A DNA stretch of 64,000 nucleotides from the NCBI RefSeq assembly GCF_016107325.1, contig NZ_RCVT01000001.1:868001-932000 (forward strand), in the 5' to 3' direction. Shown piece by piece: positions 35,707 through 46,398 of this stretch; position 1 is the first letter of the stretch, and each line of letters begins with the position of its first letter. Origin of the DNA: Sphingomonas sp. MA1305 (lineage in GTDB: Bacteria; Pseudomonadota; Alphaproteobacteria; Sphingomonadales; Sphingomonadaceae). The notes under the pieces are model-generated. The model saw nothing but the letters and a program-made list of their open reading frames with translations, had not been told where the DNA came from and made no database searches. The translations under genes and the position numbers were made by a program.

Positions 35707-36759
35707 ATGACCGACGCCCCCCAGACCATTCCCGTCGCGGACAAGGACCGCCTCGACCTCGACCGGCTCGCCGACTGGATGACGGCGAACGTCGCCGGCT
35801 TCCGCGGCCCGCTCAGCTACGCGAAATTCGCCGGCGGCCAGTCCAACCCGACTTACCGGCTCGACAGCCCGTCGGGTGCCTATGTCCTGCGCCGCAAGCC
35901 GTTCGGGCCGCTGCTGCCCTCCGCCCATGCGGTCGACCGCGAATATCGGCTGATCGCCGGCCTCCATCCGACCGGCTTTCCGGTCGCGCGCCCCTATGGA
36001 TTGTGCGAGGACGAGGGCGTCATCGGCGCGGTCTTCTACGTCATGGCGATGGTCGATGGTCGCAACCTGTGGGACGGCACCTTGCCCGGCTACGCGCCCG
36101 AGCAGCGCACCGGCCTCTACCATGCGATGGTCGACACGCTGGCGGCGCTCCATACCACCGATTATCAGGTCGCTGGTCTCGGCGATTACGGCAAACCCGG
36201 CAATTATTTCGCGCGTCAGGTCGAACGCTGGACGCGCCAGTATCGCGCCAGCGAGACGGAGGTGATGCCCGACGTCGACCGGCTGATCGACTGGCTGCCG
36301 CGCACCGTGCCCGAACAGACGCGCACCTCGATTGTCCACGGCGACTATCGCATCGACAATATGATCTTCGACGCCGCCGAGCCGCGCGTGCGGGCGGTGC
36401 TCGACTGGGAATTGTCGACGCTCGGCGATCCGCTCGCCGATTTCTCCTATTTCCTGATGAGCTGGGTCACGGAGCCGGAGGGGCGCTCCGGGGTCAAGGG
36501 CATGACCGGCCCGGCGACCGGCATCCCGCCGATCGAGGCGATCGTCGAACGCTATTGCGCCGCGACGGGCCGCGACGGCGTGCCCGACCTCAACTGGTAT
36601 TTCGCGTATAATCTGTTCCGCCTCACCGGCATCGTCCAGGGTATCAAGAAGCGCATCGTCGACGGCACCGCGTCCAGCGCCCAGGCGGAGCGCTCCGCGG
36701 CGCAGGTCTACCGTCTCGCGGCTGCATCCTGGCACTTTGCTCAAAAGGCCGGGGCTTAG
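35707..36759 (+). CDS. APH-fold phosphotransferase (ACAD10/11 N-domain-like)
   Basis: 350 aa. GGQSNPTYRL glycine loop, VLRRKPFG with the ATP lysine, catalytic SIVHGDYRIDNMIFD (HGD and N), and metal site VLDWELSTLGDPLADFSY. This is the acyl-CoA-dehydrogenase-associated kinase subgroup found fused in ACAD10/11, not an antibiotic kinase. In studied systems it phosphorylates 4-hydroxyacyl-CoA so the dehydrogenase partner can isomerise the acyl chain. Co-located with an ACAD10/11-like dehydrogenase at 33114, which supports that role here. Confidence 0.88.
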   Translation: MTDAPQTIPVADKDRLDLDRLADWMTANVAGFRGPLSYAKFAGGQSNPTYRLDSPSGAYVLRRKPFGPLLPSAHAVDREYRLIAGLHPTGFPVARPYGLCEDEGVIGAVFYVMAMVDGRNLWDGTLPGYAPEQRTGLYHAMVDTLAALHTTDYQVAGLGDYGKPGNYFARQVERWTRQYRASETEVMPDVDRLIDWLPRTVPEQTRTSIVHGDYRIDNMIFDAAEPRVRAVLDWELSTLGDPLADFSYFLMSWVTEPEGRSGVKGMTGPATGIPPIEAIVERYCAATGRDGVPDLNWYFAYNLFRLTGIVQGIKKRIVDGTASSAQAERSAAQVYRLAAASWHFAQKAGA

Positions 36760-36838
36760 CGGCGACTTCTACGATCATGTGCGAGGTCGGTAGCCTCGCT
36801 CTATGCGCGAAGATTGCGAAGATTGAAGGAGGGGTTCC

Positions 36839-37600
36839 ATGTTGTTCGACCTGACCGGCAAGGTCGCCATCGTCACCGGCTCCAGCCGCGGCATCGGCAA
36901 GGCCAGCGCCATCGAGCTCGCCCGCCATGGCGCCAGGGTGGTCATCTCCAGCCGTAAGCAGGACGCCTGCGAGGCGGTCGCCGCCGAGATCGAGGCGGAG
37001 TTCGGCCCCGGCCGCGCGCTGGCGATCGCCGCCAGCATCTCCGACAAGGCGGCGCTGCAGGCGCTGGTCGAGCAGACCCGCGCCGCATGGGGCCGGATCG
37101 ACGTGCTGGTCTGCAACGCTGCCTCCAACCCCTATTACGGCCCGCTTGCCGGCATCGCCGACGACCAGTTCCGCAAGATCCTCGACAACAACATCCTGTC
37201 CAACCACTGGCTGATCCAGATGGTCGCGCCGGAGATGCGCGAGCGCCGCGACGGCTCGATCATCATCGTCTCGTCGATTGGCGGCCTGCGCGGCTCGGAC
37301 GTGATCGGCGCATACAATGTCTCCAAGGCCGCCGACTTCCAGCTCGCCCGCAACTATGCGGTCGAATACGGCCCCGACAACGTCCGGGTGAATTGCGTCG
37401 CGCCCGGCCTGATCAAGACCGACTTCGCCCGCGCCCTCTGGGACACGCCGCAGGCGGAGGAGCGGTCGAGTCGCCACACGCCGCTGCGCCGGCTCGGCGA
37501 GCCAATCGATATCGCCGGGACGATCGTCTACCTCGCCGCCGACGCCAGCCGCTACATGACCGGCCAGGCGCTGGTCGTCGACGGCGGGGTGACGATCTGA
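36839..37600 (+). CDS. SDR family oxidoreductase, copy 1
   Basis: 253 aa classical SDR. NAD(P) motif [15 protein letters not shown] equivalent CNAASNP; catalytic S...Y-x3-K in YNVSKAAD; C-terminal [15 protein letters not shown]. The DHRS4-like ASNPYYGPL segment suggests a carbonyl reductase or dehydrogenase of the 2-enoyl/hydroxy-acyl kind. GAAGGAGGGG before ATG 36839. Its stop overlaps the next SDR start (TGATG), so the two are expressed together. Confidence 0.9.
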   Translation: MLFDLTGKVAIVTGSSRGIGKASAIELARHGARVVISSRKQDACEAVAAEIEAEFGPGRALAIAASISDKAALQALVEQTRAAWGRIDVLVCNAASNPYYGPLAGIADDQFRKILDNNILSNHWLIQMVAPEMRERRDGSIIIVSSIGGLRGSDVIGAYNVSKAADFQLARNYAVEYGPDNVRVNCVAPGLIKTDFARALWDTPQAEERSSRHTPLRRLGEPIDIAGTIVYLAADASRYMTGQALVVDGGVTI

Positions 37601-38400
37601 TGGCGCGCTTCGACGGCAAGTCGGTGATCGTCACCGGCGCCGGCTCCGGCATCGGTCGCGCCGCCGCCCGCCTGTTCGCCGCCGAGGGCGCGCGCGTCGT
37701 CGTCGCCGACCTCAGCGACGGGGCGGAGGAGACGGCGGCAATGATCGCCGATGCCGGCGGCTCGGCGATCGCGGTTCGGGGCGATGCGGGGGCGGAGAAG
37801 GATGTCGAGCGCATCGTGGCACTCGCCTGCGACCGGTTCGGCGGACTCGACGTGATGGTCGCCAATGCCGGCATCTCCGGCGGTCTCGCCAATCTGTTCG
37901 ACACCGACGTGGCGCTGATCAGCGAGGTGCTGCGGGTCAATCTGATCGGCCCCTTCCTTGCCGTGAAGCACGCCGCTCCCCGCATCGCGGCACGGGGCGG
38001 CGGCGCGATCGTGCTGACCGCCAGCGTCGCCGGCCTGCGCTCCGGCGCCGGCTCGCCCGCCTATTCGGCGTCCAAGGCTGGCGTCATCAACCTGGCGCAG
38101 GTCGCCGCGCAGCAGCTGTCGGGCAGCAACGTGCGGGTCAACGCCGTCTGCCCCGGCCTGACCGAGACAGGCATGACCCAGCCGACCTTCGACTATGCCC
38201 GCGAGGCGGGGAAGGCGGACCGGCTCGGCCGGCTCAACCCCCTGCGGCGCGGTGGCCGGCCGGAGGAGCTGGCGGAGGCGATCGCCTTCCTCGCCTCCGA
38301 CGCTGCGAGCTACGTCAACGGCCATGCCCTCGTCGTCGACGGCGGCCTGTCGTCCAGCCACCCCGTCACCCGCCAGGAATACGGCAAAACGGCGGTCTGA
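37600..38400 (+). CDS. SDR family oxidoreductase, copy 2
   Basis: 266 aa classical [37 protein letters not shown]-x3-K in [13 protein letters not shown]; closing [13 protein letters not shown]. Probably NAD-dependent oxidation of a hydroxyl, the other half of a pair with copy 1. Last gene of the plus-strand acyl-CoA cluster. No signal peptide. Confidence 0.9.
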   Translation: MARFDGKSVIVTGAGSGIGRAAARLFAAEGARVVVADLSDGAEETAAMIADAGGSAIAVRGDAGAEKDVERIVALACDRFGGLDVMVANAGISGGLANLFDTDVALISEVLRVNLIGPFLAVKHAAPRIAARGGGAIVLTASVAGLRSGAGSPAYSASKAGVINLAQVAAQQLSGSNVRVNAVCPGLTETGMTQPTFDYAREAGKADRLGRLNPLRRGGRPEELAEAIAFLASDAASYVNGHALVVDGGLSSSHPVTRQEYGKTAV

Positions 38401-38436
38401 CTTGCAGCCGTCACAGGAGCGGATCAGGATGGCCAG

Positions 38437-39564
38437 ATGATCGCCCTGGCCTCATCCGCTATCGCCCTGGCCGCCGCGCAGGTGCCGCCGCCCGCGATGA
38501 TCGCCGTCGATCCGCCGCAGCAATATCTGGTCCGCTGGACCCGCAGCCCCGTGCTGTGCGCGGCGGCGGACGGCAGCATGGCGACCGCGGCGATGACTCA
38601 GCCGGTCGATCCCGGCCGCACCCTGACCTGGGCGGGCAGCACCGGCCTGCAGCGTACGCTGACGCTCACGTTTCGCATCGATGACCAGGGCCGACCGCTG
38701 TCGCTCCGCCGCGAGAGCACAGGCTATGTCGCCGATGCGCAGGACGTCATGCCCGCCTTTGCGGCATCGCGCTTCGCCGCGGGCGCGGCGCGCGAACGCT
38801 GCACGGTGACGTTCACCGACAGCCGCAGCCCCCTGTCGGCGGCGCCGGTCGACGATGTCCGCGCCTATTCGGTCTTCCCCAGTGCAACGCCGACCGAGGC
38901 GGTCTGGCGCCGCATCCGGCCGGCAGGTGCGACTTGCTACGATCCGACGCCGGACGTGCTGCTGCGCGCTTACCCGGATTTCGCCAAATTGCCGGAGCAG
39001 CGCGGCGCGCTCGCCTGGTCGATGGTCGGCTTCGACATCGAGCGCAACGGCAAGCCGGTCGCGGTCCGCACCGTCACGGGCAGCAGCCAGCCAGCGCTTG
39101 ACGCCGCCGCGCGACAGGCGGTGCAGCGCAGCCGGTTCGTCGCCGGCGCGCGGACCGGCTGCCTGTTCCCTTATTTCAAGGCGCCGGCGACGCTGCCCGC
39201 GCCGATCCCGCCCGAAGAAGAGGCGGTCCGCCCGGCGGGTGCGACCTGCCCGTCCAAGCATGGCTGGGTACGCGCACCGCAACTCACCTACCCGGGCCGG
39301 TATCGGCGGCGCAGCATCGAGGGCTGGGCGATGATCGCTTACGATGTCGCCCCCTGGGGTGAGACGGGCAACGTCCGCGTGCTCTCGGCCGAGCCGACCG
39401 GGGAGTTCGGCGATGCGGCGATGGCCATGATCCGCAACGCATCGCTGCCGCCGTCGCAGGCCGGCTATATCGGCTGTGTCGACCGTGTCCGCTATGTCAT
39501 GTCCAAACCGGGTGCGCCGGAGCGAATAGATCCGACGCCGACGCCGCTGCCCCCGCCCGACTAA
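38437..39564 (+). CDS. Secreted protein with three TonB-C-like repeats
   Basis: 375 aa. Short N-terminal signal-like segment (IALASSAIALAAAQ). Three related blocks of about 45 residues occur near 73-118, 190-240 and 285-335, each with the pattern hydrophobic strand - h-x-(I/V)-x-x-x-G-x-(P/T)-x-x-(V/L)-x-V - A/D-x-A-A - R. Examples are GWAMIAYDVAPWGETGNVRV and LAWSMVGFDIERNGKPVAVR. This resembles the TonB C-terminal fold, but there is no transmembrane energy-transducer part. Function unknown; a periplasmic protein is likely. AGGA eight bases before ATG 38437. Confidence 0.7.
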   Translation: MIALASSAIALAAAQVPPPAMIAVDPPQQYLVRWTRSPVLCAAADGSMATAAMTQPVDPGRTLTWAGSTGLQRTLTLTFRIDDQGRPLSLRRESTGYVADAQDVMPAFAASRFAAGAARERCTVTFTDSRSPLSAAPVDDVRAYSVFPSATPTEAVWRRIRPAGATCYDPTPDVLLRAYPDFAKLPEQRGALAWSMVGFDIERNGKPVAVRTVTGSSQPALDAAARQAVQRSRFVAGARTGCLFPYFKAPATLPAPIPPEEEAVRPAGATCPSKHGWVRAPQLTYPGRYRRRSIEGWAMIAYDVAPWGETGNVRVLSAEPTGEFGDAAMAMIRNASLPPSQAGYIGCVDRVRYVMSKPGAPERIDPTPTPLPPPD

Positions 39565-39570
39565 GCGGCC

Positions 39571-40470
39571 TCAGTCGCGGACGCGCTGCCGCATCAGCCC
39601 TTCCTGCGCGACGCTCGCCACCAGCCGACCGTCGCGGGTGAAGATGCTGCCGCGGTTCATGCCGCGGGCGTGGCCCGCCCAGGGGCTGTCGGTGGTGTAG
39701 AGCAGCCAGTCGTCGGCACGGAACGGCTCGTGCAGCCACAGCGCGTGGTCGAGGCTCGCGCATTGCATCTCCGGCATCAGCCAGTTGACGCCGTGCGGCA
39801 TCATCGCCGTCGCCATCAGCGCCATGTCCGACGCATAGGCGAGGGCAGCGCGGTGCAGCTGCGGGTCGTCGCCGATCGGCGCGGCGACGCGGAACCAGGC
39901 GGCGTTGGTCGGCTCGCGCTTGACCGGCTGGAACCAGCTGCGCGGATAGAGCGGCCGCATCTCGATCGCATTCTGCCGCCGCAGGAAGAAGGCGCGGATC
40001 TTCTCCGGCACCTGATCCGCCACCGCCAGCCGCAACTCACGCTCGGACTTCAGTTCCTCCGGCGGCGGCACGTTAGGCATCGCGTTCTGATGGTGGAAGC
40101 CGTCCTCCGGCAATTGGAAGGAGGCGGCGAGATTGAGGATCGGCTGGCCCTTTTGCAGGGCAACGACGCGCCGGGTCGCGAAGCTGCGCCCCTCGAAATC
40201 GCGGATCACGCGGAAGATGATCGGGAAATCCTCGTCACCCGGCCGCATGAAATAGGCGTGGAGCGAATGTGCCTCCTTGCCGACCACCGACCGCTGCGCC
40301 GCCTGCAGCGCCTGGGCGATCACCTGCCCGCCGAACACCCGGCCGCGGCCACCGGGCTGGCGTGCGCCGCGGTACAGGTCGGTGTCGATCTCCTCGACAT
40401 CGAGCAGCGTCACCAGCATCGCCGCCAATTCCTCCGGCGACTTCTGTGGTGGGAGGGCCGTTTCGTCCAT
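39571..40470 (-). CDS. tesB: Acyl-CoA thioesterase II (TesB)
   Basis: 299 aa, usual TesB length (about 286). Double hotdog: GRGRVFGGQVIAQALQAAQ in the first half and the active-site triad region MPEMQCASLDHALWLHEPFR with Asp in the second; also SPWAGHARGMNRGSIFTRDGRLVASVAQEGLMR. Hydrolyses medium- to long-chain acyl-CoAs. ATG 40470 overlaps the previous stop (TGATG). Last gene of the minus-strand beta-oxidation operon. Confidence 0.95.
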   Translation of the reverse strand: MDETALPPQKSPEELAAMLVTLLDVEEIDTDLYRGARQPGGRGRVFGGQVIAQALQAAQRSVVGKEAHSLHAYFMRPGDEDFPIIFRVIRDFEGRSFATRRVVALQKGQPILNLAASFQLPEDGFHHQNAMPNVPPPEELKSERELRLAVADQVPEKIRAFFLRRQNAIEMRPLYPRSWFQPVKREPTNAAWFRVAAPIGDDPQLHRAALAYASDMALMATAMMPHGVNWLMPEMQCASLDHALWLHEPFRADDWLLYTTDSPWAGHARGMNRGSIFTRDGRLVASVAQEGLMRQRVRD

Positions 40471-41597
40471 CAATATCCCGCATTCCTCGCCAGTCGATCG
40501 GCGTGAAAGCCGACGTCGCCGAACATCTCCGCGAGCACCCGCGCCCGCTTCATGTAGAAGCCGACGTCATACTCGTCCGTCATGCCGATGCCACCATGCA
40601 TCTGAATGGCTTCCTGCACCGACAGCGTCGTCGCCATGCCGGTCATCGCCTTGGCCACCGACACCGCCTCATCGGCGCGATCGCTGCCCGCGTCGAGCAG
40701 CTGCTGTGCCTTCAGCACGGCAGCGCGCGCCACCTCCATCTCGCTGTACAGATGTGCGGCACGATGCTGCAGCGCCTGGAAACTGCCGATCGTGGTGCCG
40801 AACTGCTTGCGTTCCTTGAGGTAGGTGACCGTCATGTCCATCGCGCCGCCGCCGACGCCGACCAGTTCCGCCGCGGCGCCGGTCCGGCCGGCACGGAGCA
40901 GGCGGCCGAGCGGATCGCGTCCGGCATCGACCTCGCCGATCACCGCATCGGCATCGACCTCAACCCCCTCGAAGGTCATGCGCGCTGCGAGACTGGCATC
41001 GGCGAGCCGCTCCGGCGTCGCGGTCAGCCCCACCGCGTCGCGGGGCACCGCGAACAGGGTGACGCCGTCCTGATCGTCGGCGCCGCCGGCGGTACGGGCG
41101 GCGACGATCAGCAGGTCGGCGACATGGCCGTGGGTGACGAATTGCTTCGAACCGGTCAGGCGGAAGCCGTTGCCGGCGCGCTCCGCGGTCATCGTGATCC
41201 GATCGCGGTGCTTCGGCCCCTCGTCGATCGAAAGCGCCGCGATCGCGTCTCCGGCCGCGATTCGCGGCAGCCATTCGCCCGCCTGGGCGCTGCCCTGCAA
41301 GGCCGCCACCGCCGCCACCGCGGTCGACAGGAAAGGCGAGGGGGAGAGGTTGCGGCCGATCTCCTCCAGCACCACGCCCGCCTCGACATGGCCGAGGCCG
41401 AGGCCGCCGTGCGCCTCGTCGATCAGGATGCCGGTGAAGCCCATTTCGGCGAACTGCTTCCACAAGTCGCGCGAGAAGCCTGTCGGGTCGTTGGCGTCGC
41501 GCAGGCCACGCAGATGCGCGACGGGCGCATGTTCGGCGACGAAGTCCTTGGCGGTATCGCGGAGCATCGTCTGTTCGTCGTTGAGATAGAGAGGCAT
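40470..41597 (-). CDS. Acyl-CoA dehydrogenase family protein, short form
   Basis: 375 aa. N-terminal domain with FTGILIDEAHGGLGLGHVEAG; the FAD-binding middle is degenerate compared with the long ACADs (ALSIDEGPKHRD). C-terminal YLKERKQFGTTIGSFQALQHRAA and EAIQMHGGIGMTDEYDVGFYMKRA. Often paired with a second ACAD as a two-subunit heteromer, as with the gene directly upstream here (FadE-type alpha2beta2 in steroid degraders). AAGGAG before ATG. Confidence 0.9.
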   Translation of the reverse strand: MPLYLNDEQTMLRDTAKDFVAEHAPVAHLRGLRDANDPTGFSRDLWKQFAEMGFTGILIDEAHGGLGLGHVEAGVVLEEIGRNLSPSPFLSTAVAAVAALQGSAQAGEWLPRIAAGDAIAALSIDEGPKHRDRITMTAERAGNGFRLTGSKQFVTHGHVADLLIVAARTAGGADDQDGVTLFAVPRDAVGLTATPERLADASLAARMTFEGVEVDADAVIGEVDAGRDPLGRLLRAGRTGAAAELVGVGGGAMDMTVTYLKERKQFGTTIGSFQALQHRAAHLYSEMEVARAAVLKAQQLLDAGSDRADEAVSVAKAMTGMATTLSVQEAIQMHGGIGMTDEYDVGFYMKRARVLAEMFGDVGFHADRLARNAGY

Positions 41598-41610
41598 GGT
41601 TGTCTCCTTA

Positions 41611-41716
41611 GCCCTCTCCCTTTGGGAGAGGGTCGGGTGAGGGCAGGGTAGCCGTTCCTGCTGCCCTCACCCTTCCGCCGCTGCGCGGCTCCCTTTCCCT
41701 CTCCCGGTGGGAGAGA
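41611..41716. repeat. Intergenic GC-hairpin repeat, family C, between two ACAD genes
   Basis: Two CCCTCTCCC...GGGAGAGGG hairpins (41613-41632 and near 41697-41716) enclose an outer GTGAGGGCAG/CTGCCCTCAC inverted pair. Related sequence recurs at 53590-53650, 56716-56955 and 57810-57898. Confidence 0.75.
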
Positions 41717-41725
41717 GATGTCCGT

Positions 41726-42913
41726 TCAAGCGCCCGGCAGCTCGAGGATACGCTTGGCAATGATGTTGAGCTGGATCTCGCTGGTCCCGCCCTCGATCGA
41801 ATTGGCCTTGGTGCGCAGCCAGGCGCGCGGCATCGCGCCGGTGCGCGAGCGCTCGCTCTCCCATTCCAGCGCGTCCGAACCGCCGGCCGCCATCATCAGC
41901 TCGTGGCGATCCTTGTTCAGCTCGGTGCCGACATATTTCATCATGCTCGGCTGGGCGGGGTGGGCGAGGCCGGCCTTGAGCTCGTCGATGAACCGCTCGC
42001 TCATCGCCGCGAACGCCTTGGCGCGTACCTCGAACAGCGCGATCTGCGAACGCAGCACCGGGTCGGCGAGGCGGCCGTCGTGGTCCAGGCCGATCGTCGC
42101 GATCGCGCCTTCGACCAGCGGGTTGCGCCCGCCGCCGCCGAGACCCATGCCGCTGATCATCTCGCGTTCGTGGCCGAGCAGGTATTTGGCGACGTCCCAG
42201 CCCTTGTTCTCGTCGTGGATGCGATTGGCCTTGGGTACCTTCACATTGTCCATGAAGGTCTCGCAGAACGGCGAATAGCCGCTGATCAGCAGGATCGGCT
42301 TGGTCGAGACGCCCGGCGTCTCCATGTCGAAGAGCACGAAGCTGATCCCGCCCTGCTTCGATTCTTTGCTGGTGCGCACCAGGCAGAAGATCCAGTCGGC
42401 CTTGTCGGCATAGCTGGTCCACACCTTCTGGCCGTTGACGATATAATGGTCGCCGCCATCCTCCGCGCTGGTGGCGAGACCGGCGAGATCGCTGCCGGCA
42501 TTGGGTTCGGAATAGCCCTGGCACCAGCGGATCTCGCCGCGCGCGATCTTGGGCAGATGCTCGCGCTTCTGTTCCTCGGTGCCATATTTGAGCAGCGCCG
42601 GCCCGAGCATCGAGATGCCGAACGAGTTGAGCGGGTTGCGCGCGCGGATCGCCGCCATCTCCTCGCGCAGCACCTTGGTCTCCGCCGCGGACAGGCCGCC
42701 GCCGCCATAGTCCTTGGGCCAGTCGGGCACGGTCCAGCCGCGCTCCGCCATCGCCTTCAGCCAGCGCGCCTGCGGCGGGTTGGCAGCGGGGTCGTAGCGT
42801 CGGCCGCCCCAGCAGACGTCCTTGTCGGAGCGCACCGGCTCGCGCATCTCCGGCGGGCAATTGTCCGCCAGCCAGGCGCGGGTTTCGGTGCGGAAGGTAT
42901 CGAGGTCGGTCAT
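41726..42913 (-). CDS. Acyl-CoA dehydrogenase family protein, long form
   Basis: 395 aa. WCQGYSEPNAGSDLAGLATSA (FAD and substrate loop), VNGQKVWTSYADKADW, and C-terminal TGAMPRAWLRTKANSIEGGTSEIQLNIIAKRILELP. The EGGTSEIQ near the end is typical of the ACAD catalytic subunit. Together with the short form it likely makes a heteromeric dehydrogenase for a bulky or branched acyl-CoA. Strong GGGAGAGGA site before ATG. Confidence 0.93.
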   Translation of the reverse strand: MTDLDTFRTETRAWLADNCPPEMREPVRSDKDVCWGGRRYDPAANPPQARWLKAMAERGWTVPDWPKDYGGGGLSAAETKVLREEMAAIRARNPLNSFGISMLGPALLKYGTEEQKREHLPKIARGEIRWCQGYSEPNAGSDLAGLATSAEDGGDHYIVNGQKVWTSYADKADWIFCLVRTSKESKQGGISFVLFDMETPGVSTKPILLISGYSPFCETFMDNVKVPKANRIHDENKGWDVAKYLLGHEREMISGMGLGGGGRNPLVEGAIATIGLDHDGRLADPVLRSQIALFEVRAKAFAAMSERFIDELKAGLAHPAQPSMMKYVGTELNKDRHELMMAAGGSDALEWESERSRTGAMPRAWLRTKANSIEGGTSEIQLNIIAKRILELPGA

Positions 42914-42953
42914 GATGTCCTCTCCCTGCGGATCGCTGGCGCGATCGCGATGC

Positions 42954-44966
42954 TTACTTGATGCTGCCGCTTTTCAGGCTCTGCGCGACAGGGAAGCCGT
43001 GCTTCTCCAGTCCGGCGACGACCTTGTCGTAGCCCTCGGTCTTCGCCCAGAACATCGGGCCGCCGCGGTACACCGGCCAGCCGTAGCCGTAGATCCAGAC
43101 GACATCGACGTCCGACGCCCGCTGCGCCTTACCCTCCTCCAGGATCAGCGCGCCCTCGTTGACCATTGGATAGAGCGTGCGCTCGACAATCTCCTCGTCG
43201 GTCACCTCATGCTGCGGCGTGCCGGTCTTGTCGCGCCATTCCTGGATGATCGCGGCGACGCGGGGCGAGGGGGTCGGATTGCGCTTCTCGTCATAGTCGT
43301 AGAAGCCGGCTTGCTTCTTCTGACCCCAACGGCCCTCGGCAGCCAGCGCGTCGCGGACGTTCTCGATCCGGTTCGGGTCGCGGTGCCAGCCGATATCGAC
43401 GCCGGCGAGATCGGCCATCTGGAACGGCCCCATCGGCATGCCGAAGGCGACGTGGACGCGGTCGATCTGTTCGGGCGTCGCACCTTCGAGCAGCAGCTTG
43501 TTGGCCTCGACCTGCCGCGGCATCAGCATGCGGTTGCCGATGAAGCCATAGGTGACGCCGGCGACCACGGCGACCTTCCGGATTTTCTTGGCGAGCGCCA
43601 TGACGGTGGCGAGCACGTCTGGCGCGGTCTTGGCACCGCGCACCACCTCGAGCAGCTTCATCACATTGGCGGGCGAGAAGAAGTGCATGCCGAGCACGTC
43701 CTCGGGCCGCTTCGTGCAGGCGGCGATCTCATCGATATCGAGATAGGAGGTGTTGCTGGCGAGGATTGCGCCCGGCTTGGCGATGCCGTCCAGCCGCGTG
43801 AAGATCTCCTTCTTCACGTCCATATTCTCGTACACCGCCTCGATCACAAGGTCGCACTCGGCGAGTGCGTCGAAGTCGAGCGTCGGGGTCAGTGCCGCCA
43901 TCGCGGCGTCGACCTGTTCCGGCTTCATCCGTCCCTTGGCGGCGGTCGCTTCGTAATTCTTGCGGATCACACCGGCGCCACGGTCGAGCGCCTCCTGCGC
44001 CATCTCGACGATCGTCACGGGGATGCCCGCCGACAGGAAGTTCATGGCGATGCCGCCACCCATCGTGCCGGCGCCGATCACGCCGACGCGCGCGATCGGG
44101 CGCAGCGGCGTGTCGGCTGGCACGTCATCGATCTTCGCCGCCTGGCGTTCGGCGAAGAAGATGTGGCGCTGGGCCGCCGACTGGTAGCCCATCATCAAGC
44201 GCATGAACTCCTGCCGTTCGAAGGCGATGCCCTGTTCGAACGGCACTTCGGTGGCCTTGACGACGCAGGTGATGTTGGCGGCGGGCGCATCGAAGCCGCG
44301 GAAGCGGCGGGCGTTCTCCTTCTGGAAGGCGGCGACCGCCTCGGGATCGGGCTGCACCGCGCGCTCGGACGCGCGCGGGATCGGCCGCTTCGCCTTGATC
44401 TCGCCGGCGAAGGCGATGGCGTCGGCGGCGAGGCTGTCCTCGCCGACGATCCGGTCGATCAGGCCCGCCTCCAGCGCGCGCTTGGCGGAGATCGGGTCGC
44501 CCTTGGCGGTCATCTCCAGCGCCAGCCGCACGCCGGCGAGGCGCGGCAGCCGCTGCGTGCCGCCCGCGCCGGGCAGCAGGCCGAGCTTCACCTCGGGTGT
44601 GCCGAGCTTCGCAGAGGGCACGGCGACCCGATAGTGGCAGCCGAGCGCGACCTCGCAGCCGCCGCCCAGCGCGGTGCCGTGGATCGCGGCGACGACGGGC
44701 TTGCTGCTTGCCTCGATCATGTCGACGACGCCGGGCAGCATCGGCTCGACCGGCGGCTTGCCGAATTCGGTGATGTCGGCACCGGCGAAGAAGGTGCGGC
44801 CGTCGCAGCGGATCACTATCGCGGCGATCGAATCGTCCGCCTCGCCCTCCTTGATCGCCGCTTCCAGGCCCTGGCGGACCGCGGCGCCGAGCGCGTTGAC
44901 CGGCGGATTGTCGGAGATGATGACGAGCACGTCGTCATGGCGTTCGGTGCGGATCGGCGAGGTCAT
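42954..44966 (-). CDS. fadJ: Bifunctional enoyl-CoA hydratase / 3-hydroxyacyl-CoA dehydrogenase
   Basis: 670 aa. N-terminal crotonase domain (1-190): [20 protein letters not shown] is the oxyanion hole and [18 protein letters not shown] carries a catalytic acid. NAD domain from about 290: [17 protein letters not shown], catalytic [23 protein letters not shown]. The protein lacks any thiolase and is a monofunctional-chain FadJ/peroxisomal type. No separate thiolase gene lies in the window. AGGAG seven bases upstream of ATG 44966. Confidence 0.93.
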   Translation of the reverse strand: MTSPIRTERHDDVLVIISDNPPVNALGAAVRQGLEAAIKEGEADDSIAAIVIRCDGRTFFAGADITEFGKPPVEPMLPGVVDMIEASSKPVVAAIHGTALGGGCEVALGCHYRVAVPSAKLGTPEVKLGLLPGAGGTQRLPRLAGVRLALEMTAKGDPISAKRALEAGLIDRIVGEDSLAADAIAFAGEIKAKRPIPRASERAVQPDPEAVAAFQKENARRFRGFDAPAANITCVVKATEVPFEQGIAFERQEFMRLMMGYQSAAQRHIFFAERQAAKIDDVPADTPLRPIARVGVIGAGTMGGGIAMNFLSAGIPVTIVEMAQEALDRGAGVIRKNYEATAAKGRMKPEQVDAAMAALTPTLDFDALAECDLVIEAVYENMDVKKEIFTRLDGIAKPGAILASNTSYLDIDEIAACTKRPEDVLGMHFFSPANVMKLLEVVRGAKTAPDVLATVMALAKKIRKVAVVAGVTYGFIGNRMLMPRQVEANKLLLEGATPEQIDRVHVAFGMPMGPFQMADLAGVDIGWHRDPNRIENVRDALAAEGRWGQKKQAGFYDYDEKRNPTPSPRVAAIIQEWRDKTGTPQHEVTDEEIVERTLYPMVNEGALILEEGKAQRASDVDVVWIYGYGWPVYRGGPMFWAKTEGYDKVVAGLEKHGFPVAQSLKSGSIK

Positions 44967-44989
44967 GGAATGGCTCCTGTGGTCAGGGA

Positions 44990-46195
<1,206 letters not shown>

Positions 46196-46223
46196 GCGAT
46201 CTCTCCTCATCCCATACCTCAAC

Positions 46224-46235
46224 TTCGAATTCGAA
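46224..46235. promoter_or_regulatory. Perfect 12-bp palindrome upstream of the serine hydrolase operon
   Basis: TTCGAATTCGAA, self-complementary over all 12 bases, 28 bp before the start codon of the first operon gene. Position and symmetry suit an operator for a dimeric regulator. The same 6-bp core TTCGAA occurs before the double TetR gene, but that is weak evidence. Confidence 0.35.
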
Positions 46236-46398
46236 CGTCTAACCACGGTTGGGTGGGTAAGATCAACAGTAACCTTCCGTCGAAAGTAGCATTTTGCGGC
46301 GATCTGCCGCAGCGAGGATATCGGCTTTTCCGTACGAATGCGGCGCAGGCTGAAGAAGAGCGCTTCCGTCCCCCGAAAATGCGCTAAGACGAAAGGTG

